From Aquilaria yunnanensis (lineage: Eukaryota; Streptophyta; Magnoliopsida; Malvales; Thymelaeaceae): a stretch of DNA of 64,000 nt. Location of the stretch: the NCBI GenBank assembly GCA_039654915.1, contig CM077593.1:73884501-73948500 (forward strand), read 5' to 3'. A program made the translations under genes and the position numbers. Below the pieces are notes generated by a model. It saw only the letters and a program-made list of their open reading frames with translations, was not told the origin of the DNA and did no database searches. Numbering within the stretch: the stretch's first letter is position 1; every line of letters begins with the position of its first letter. Of this stretch, positions 58,847-64,000 are shown one piece after another.

Positions 58847-61800
58847 ATGGCACAAAACACATCGACACTTTCGTTGCGATCGATCCTTGAGAAGGAAAAA
58901 CTAAATGGGACCAACTTTCTCAAATGGTACCGAAACTTGAGGATAGTCCTCAAACAAGAGAGAAAGGCTTATGTCCTAGAGCAGCCCATTCCGAATGAGC
59001 CTGCTGCCACTACTCCAAGAGCTGAAAGGGATGCTCACAAGAACCATTCTGATGATGCTTTGGATGTTGCATGCCTCATGCTTATTACCATGGAATCTGA
59101 GCTTCAGAAGCAACATGAGAACATGGAGGCGTTCGATATGATCGAACATCTCAAAATGCTTTTCCAAGAGCAAGCTAGGCATGAGAGGTTTGAGACCTCT
59201 AAGGCATTGTTTCAGTGTAAAATGTCTGAGGGAAGTCCCGTGGGTCCTCATGTGCTCAAGATGATTGGTTACATTGAGAATCTTGAGAATTTGGGATTTG
59301 CTATTCAGAAAGAGTTGGCTATTGATGCAGTCTTGCAATCGTTGCCTGAAAGCTACAGTCAGTTCGTCATGAACTATAACATGAACGACCTAGACAAGTC
59401 CCTCCCTGAATTGCTCAACATGTTAAGAACTGCTGAGCAAAACCTTAAGAAGGCTAAGCCCATTTTGATGGTTCAAAAGGGCAAGGGAAAGGGAAAAGCC
59501 AACAAGAAGAAAGATAAAGCTAATGGAAAGTCTAATGATAATTCTTCTTCAGCTGCACTGAAACCAAAGGGTGGTGTGGCAAAGGAAGGGGAGTGCTTCC
59601 ATTGTAAGCAACCTGGAAACTGGAAGCGCAACTGCAGGCTCTATCTTGAAGAACTTGCTAAGGAAAAGGGAAGTAAGACTTCCACTTCAGGTATTCTTGT
59701 TATAGAGGCTAACTTTTCTACTTCCTCATCTTGGGTATTGGATACTGGATGTGGATTTCACATTTGTGCAAATGTGCAGGATCTAAGTAGAAGTAGAAGA
59801 TTGGCCCGAGGTGAAGTGGACCTACGTGTTGGAAATGGAGCAAGGGTTGCTGCCTTAGCCGTAGGGACTTATGTTCTCACTTTACCTAATGGATTAGTTT
59901 TAGAATTAGACAACTGCTACTTTGTGCCTACTATTAGTAGAAATTTGATTTCTGTTTCTTGTTTGGACAAGAAAGGTTTTTCATTTATAATAAAGGATAA
60001 ATGTTGTTCTATTTATTTGAATAAAATCTTTTATGGTAGTGCTCAACTTAGCAATGTGTTGTATGTTCTAGACCTCGAAGATCAAATCTATAATGTGAAT
60101 ACCAAGAAGGTTAGATTAAATGATTCAAACCCGACCTATCTCTGGCACTGTCGCTTGGGCCATATAAATGAGACCCGCATATCCAAGCTCCATAAGGATG
60201 GACTCTTGGACTCATTTGATTTTGAATCATATGAGACATGTGAGTCATGTTTGTTGGGCAAGATGACCAAAGCCCCATTCACAGGGCAAAGTGAAAGGGT
60301 TAATGACTTACTAGGACTCATACATAGTGATGTATGTGGCCCTATGTCTACACAAGCTAGAGGAGGTTTCCAATACTTTATTACTTTCACTGATGACTTC
60401 AGCAGATATGGCTATGTGTATCTCATGAGACACAAGTCAGAATCCTTTGAAAAGTTCAAAGAATTTAAGAATGAAGTAGAGAATCAACTCGGGAAGAGTA
60501 TTAAAGTGCTTCGATCAGATCGAGGTGGAGAGTACTTGGATCGAGAATTCCTTGACTATCTGAAGGAGTGTGGTATAGTATCACAACTCACTCCACCAGG
60601 TACACCTCAATGGAATGGTGTATCTAAAAGGAGAAATCGAACTCTGTTAGACATGGTTCGCTCTATGATGAGTCAAGCTGACCTTCCAAACTTCTTTTGG
60701 GGACATGCTCTAGAGACAGCCGCTTTTACACTAAACCGAGTTCCATCTAAATCGGTTCAAAAGACACCATATGAGATATGGAGTGGGAGGCGTCCCAATT
60801 TGTCTTTTATGAAGATTTGGGGCTGTGACGCTTATGTGAAACGTCAATCATCTGACAAACTAGGGCCCAAATCTCAAAAATGACTTTTTGTTGGGTATCC
60901 CAAAGAAACAAAGGGTTACTATTTCTACAATCCTTCTGAGCAAAAAGTGTTTGTTGCTCGAAGTGGTGTCTTTTTGGAGAAAGAGTTTATCTCTAAAGAA
61001 ACTAGTGGGAGGAAAGTAGAACTTGAAGAAATTCAAGAACAACAAGGAGACATCGAACCTAAAATGGAACCTGAACAGACACCACAAGATGTTGTGGTTC
61101 AAGAGTTTGTTCCTGTAGCACAGAGCCCACGTAGGACTGGTAGGATTCGGCGTGAGCCCGAGAGATATGGATTTCTCGTGACTCACACCGGTGATGTGAT
61201 GCTCATGGATCAGGATGAGCCCACAACCTACCAACAAGCTATGTCGGGGCCTGACTCTGAAAAGTGGCTAGTGGCCATGAAATCCGAGATGGAATCCATG
61301 TATGAAAACCAAGTATGGACTTTGGTTGACCCACCTGAAGGGGTAAAACCCATAGGGTGCAAATGGGTTTTCAAGAAGAAAACTAACATGGATGATAATG
61401 TGATTACCTTTAAGGGACGATTGGTTGCAAAAGGTTTCAAGCAAATTCATGGTATTGACTATGATGAAACTTTTTCACCAGTTGCTATGCTTAAATCCAT
61501 CCGAATTTTATTTGTTATTGCTGCACACTATGATTATGAGATATGACAAATGGATGTCAAAACTGCATTCATAAATGGAAAGCTACTTGAGGATGTGTAC
61601 ATGACACAACCTGAGGGTTTTTGTCACTCCTGAGAATGCCAATAAAGTGTGCAAATTGCAAAGGTCCATTTATGGATTGAAGCAAGCTTCTCGAAGTTGG
61701 AATCTTCGTTTTGATCATGCAATCAAAGAGTTTGGTTTTATCAAAAATGAAGATGAACCTTGTGTCTACAAGAAGGTTAGTGGGAGCGCTATTGTCTTCT

Positions 61801-62819
61801 TGGTGTTGTATGTAGATGACATACTACTCATCGGGAATGACATTCCTAAGCTACAGTCTGTGAAGACTTGGCTAGGGAAATGTTTCTCTATGAAGGACTT
61901 GGGTGAAGCAGCCTATGTGTTAGGCATCAGGATCTATAGAGATAGATCTAGAAAGCTTCTTGGCCTAAGTCAAAGTACATATATTGACAAGGTGCTAAAG
62001 AGGTGTAGCATGCAAGATTCCAAGAAAGGATTCTTGCCCATGTCACATGGTATCACTCTTTCTATATCTCAGTGTCTGAGTACACCCGAGAAGAGAGAGT
62101 GCATGAGTAAGATCCCATATGCCTCAGCAATTGGATCTATCATGTATGCCATGATATGTACTCGTTTCGATGTCTCATATGCTTTGAGCATGACGAGTAG
62201 GTACCAATCGAACCCCGGTGAAAGTCACTGGACAGTTGTTAAGAACATCCTTAAGTACTTACGAAGGACTAAGGATGCATTCTTGGTCTTTGGAGGTGAA
62301 GATGAGCTCGTTGTAAGGGGTTGCACCGATGCAAGCTTCCAATCCGATAAGGATGATTTTAGATCGCGATCTAGTTACGTGTTTTGTATTGGTGGTGGTG
62401 CTGTGAGTTGGAAGAGTTCAAAGCAAGAGACAGTAGCTGACTCTACAACAGAATCTGAGTACATTGTCGCCTCTGATGCTGCGAAGGAGGCAGTTTGGAT
62501 CAAGAAGTTCATCACTGAACTTGGAGTGGTTCCAAGCATTGTTGACCCGATAGAGCTCTATTGTGACAACAATGGAGCAATCGCATAGGCTAAGGAACCT
62601 CGATCTCACCAGCGATCCAAACACATACTCCGACGCTATCATCTCATCAGGGAGATCATCGAGAGGGGTGATGTAAGGATATGCAGGACTTCGACAGACA
62701 GCAACATTGCTGATCCACTGACAAAGCCCCTTACGCAGCAAAAGCATGATAGCCATTCTAGGTCCATCGGTATTAGATACATGGATGATTGGCTTTTAGT
62801 GCAAGTGGGAGATTGTTAG
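58847..62819 (+). pseudogene. Copia-1 gag-pol polyprotein, four disabling lesions
   Basis: Gag is residues 1 to about 215. The zinc knuckle near residue 249 reads CFHCKQPGNWKRNC, where the His ligand is Asn. Protease VLDTGCGFHIC is near 300. GAG-pre-integrase HCRLGHINETRISKLHK is near 430. The integrase (HSDVCGP, RSDRGGEY) has Lys at residue 594 in NGVSKRRNRTL, where the catalytic Glu is expected. The first stop is TGA at 60881-60883 (expected Cys). A second TGA at 61544-61546 replaces Trp of IWQMDVKT. One extra T in the run near 61617-61621 shifts the frame. RT keeps YVDDILLIGND. A TAG at 62586-62588 replaces Gln just before the end of RNase H, and the frame then ends at TAG 62817-62819, three bases inside the 3' LTR. 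Confidence 0.95.
62803..62813 (+). other. Polypurine tract of Copia-1
   Basis: AAGTGGGAGAT directly precedes the 3' LTR. It also encodes the last residues of pol (QVGDC). Confidence 0.8.
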
Positions 62820-64000
62820 TGTTGTGCCCAAAAAGCCAATCATGAGATGATTGTATTTTTGCACATTGAGTCATGATATTTTATTGAGGCATTAATCTAG
62901 CAATTATGTTTATTGTTTTGTTTCTGCGTAACGTAATAAACATAATTGTAACCCTAGAATAATGATATTCTTAAACGTCCCTATTCTAGTATTATTGTGG
63001 AACGGGTTGCAATAATACATAATGACTAGCATATGTGGAGACTAATATGAGATATGTAGTCTACATATGGGTACAAGTTGGAGAACTTGTGTACTGGACC
63101 GACCCACCATGAGAACACTTCATGGATCGTTATATGAGTGTTATAAGTGATTCTCATAGTGATCATGGTATATGTAGTCCTTCGACCTAAGATCATCAAG
63201 GTTCCCTACATGTGAGTCACATACTTTGATACTTTTCTTTGTTGCTCGTAACTGAGTGAACTTGAAGGAGGTCATTGGGTATGTCACATATCAAGTGGAG
63301 GGATTTGTATGATTAAGATGGGATTTGTCCCTCCTATGTAACGGGAGTGATATCTTCAGGCCCCTTGATAGAATGAGACTTAGAAAATGCATGGCCATGC
63401 TTGGATGAGTTGATATACGATATCAATGTCATCAGCTTAAATTAGTCTACTCGGTAATCAAGAAACCAAAGATTGGGCTATACGAGAGTGACACATTCCA
63501 TGTCTCGTGCTTAGTCTTGATATCTTGGACAAAGGGACAATGGCATATATCGGTGATAATCATAAAGGTTTAGTCGAATCATCGACAATCTTGTCACTTG
63601 GGTAGCAATGATGTGTTGCTAGACACCGCTCATTGCTTATGATTATAAATGTGATTTATGATCATTGCTAACGTGATAAGAGCCTATTGGGTCGCACACA
63701 TAGAGCTATTTGGATCATTAGAGTGCATGGGCTAATTATTTGGGTTATGGTTTCACTTTAATTTCGTATTAATAATGGGCCCAAGAGTTGAGCCATTATT
63801 AAGTCCGAAATTAAATCCTAATTGGATTAGGGCTTTGAAACCCATTAGGCCTGGAAGTTGAGTCTCACTATAAATACAACTTCTAGTGAGAAATTCGCAG
63901 GTCTCCTTGCCTTAGCCTCCCAAAAGGACAGCCGCACTTTTCTCTTGCAATTTCTTGGAGGACGCAAGCTAGTACTGCGAGCGCAAGAGAAACGCATCTG
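62814..64000 (+). repeat. 3' LTR of Copia-1, cut by the window end
   Basis: Begins TGTTAGTGTTGTGCCC and aligns without gaps to the first 1187 bp of the 5' LTR. About 229 bp more are expected beyond 64000, followed by CTATC and the rest of the Tat-2 3' LTR. Confidence 0.95.

Larger units (their letters stand above)
54907..64000 (+). mobile_element. Copia-1: young Ty1/copia element, Angela-like, runs past the window end
   Basis: The 5' LTR, primer-binding site, leader, gag-pol and 1187 bp of the 3' LTR are visible. By eye the two LTRs differ at about 31 of 1187 aligned positions with no gaps (roughly 24 transitions, 7 transversions), about 2.6 percent. It is the same family as Copia-2. Its coding region has three nonsense codons and one frameshift despite the young LTRs. 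It is inserted in the Tat-2 3' LTR after CTATC (54902-54906), the expected left target duplication. Confidence 0.95.

Noticed and set aside
58976..59338. Minus-strand 120-codon ORF opposite Copia-1 gag
   Set aside because: A shadow of the real gag frame; Copia-2 does not conserve it.
60860..61237. Minus-strand 125-codon ORF opposite Copia-1 pol
   Set aside because: Mirrors the pol frame; the similar ORF seen near 13727-13987 arises because Copia-2 is the same family in reverse orientation.
1..64000. tRNA, rRNA, organellar or bacterial genes
   Set aside because: No cloverleaf-like or rRNA signature was noticed by eye; primer-binding sites only mimic tRNA 3' ends. A tRNAscan-SE run would be decisive.

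Overview
This window is plant nuclear DNA made almost entirely of transposable elements. I found no intact host gene, no rRNA or tRNA gene and no CRISPR array. The plant assignment rests on the element families: Tat-type and chromovirus-type Ty3 elements, Ty1/copia elements primed by initiator Met-tRNA, a CACTA element with TNP2-like and Transposase_24-like genes, plant-type hAT and Mutator-like elements, and a Helitron. The species cannot be named from what is visible; nothing excludes a eudicot or other angiosperm.

Layout. 1-1105: chromovirus-like pol fragment (minus). 1110-6019: 3' half of a Tat-type Ty3 element (Tat-1, plus) with an antisense ORF and a 3' LTR. 6020-7137: 3' end of another Tat-like element (Tat-3). 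7138-8757: unassigned AT-rich DNA. 8758-10082: Mutator-like element carrying a gene-like GC-rich insert. 10731-18580: complete, decayed Copia element (Copia-2, minus) with a perfect TSD. 19349-39964: a 20.6-kb CACTA element with 3-bp TSD. Inside it are a Copia element (Copia-3, 20341-24969), an hAT element (27266-32908) and a solo LTR (34838-36184). 40102-42673: solo LTR of Tekay/Del type. 42896-44363: non-autonomous hAT. 45095 to beyond the window end: a second long Tat element (Tat-2). From 54907 onward its 3' LTR is split by a young Copia element (Copia-1), whose own leader contains another solo LTR (56534-57552).

The nesting can be read from coding frames. A Helitron Rep pseudogene on the minus strand runs from about 40096, across the CACTA insertion, to 18581, and then into Copia-2. 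The CACTA TNP2-like frame resumes exactly across the 1347-bp solo LTR. The Transposase_24 exons lie on both sides of the hAT element. The order is therefore Helitron first, then CACTA and Copia-2, then the insertions inside CACTA. On the right the order is Tat-2, then Copia-1, then its internal solo LTR.

Points of most interest: an antisense gene shared by at least two Tat copies, with its own minus-strand TATA box; a host gene fragment of two exons carried inside an otherwise nearly intact hAT element; a gene fragment carried by the Mutator-like element; a conserved G/C hairpin in the leader of the Copia-1/Copia-2 family; and a consistent pattern of inactivating changes (W or Q to stop, D to N, C to Y, E to K) expected from cytosine deamination.
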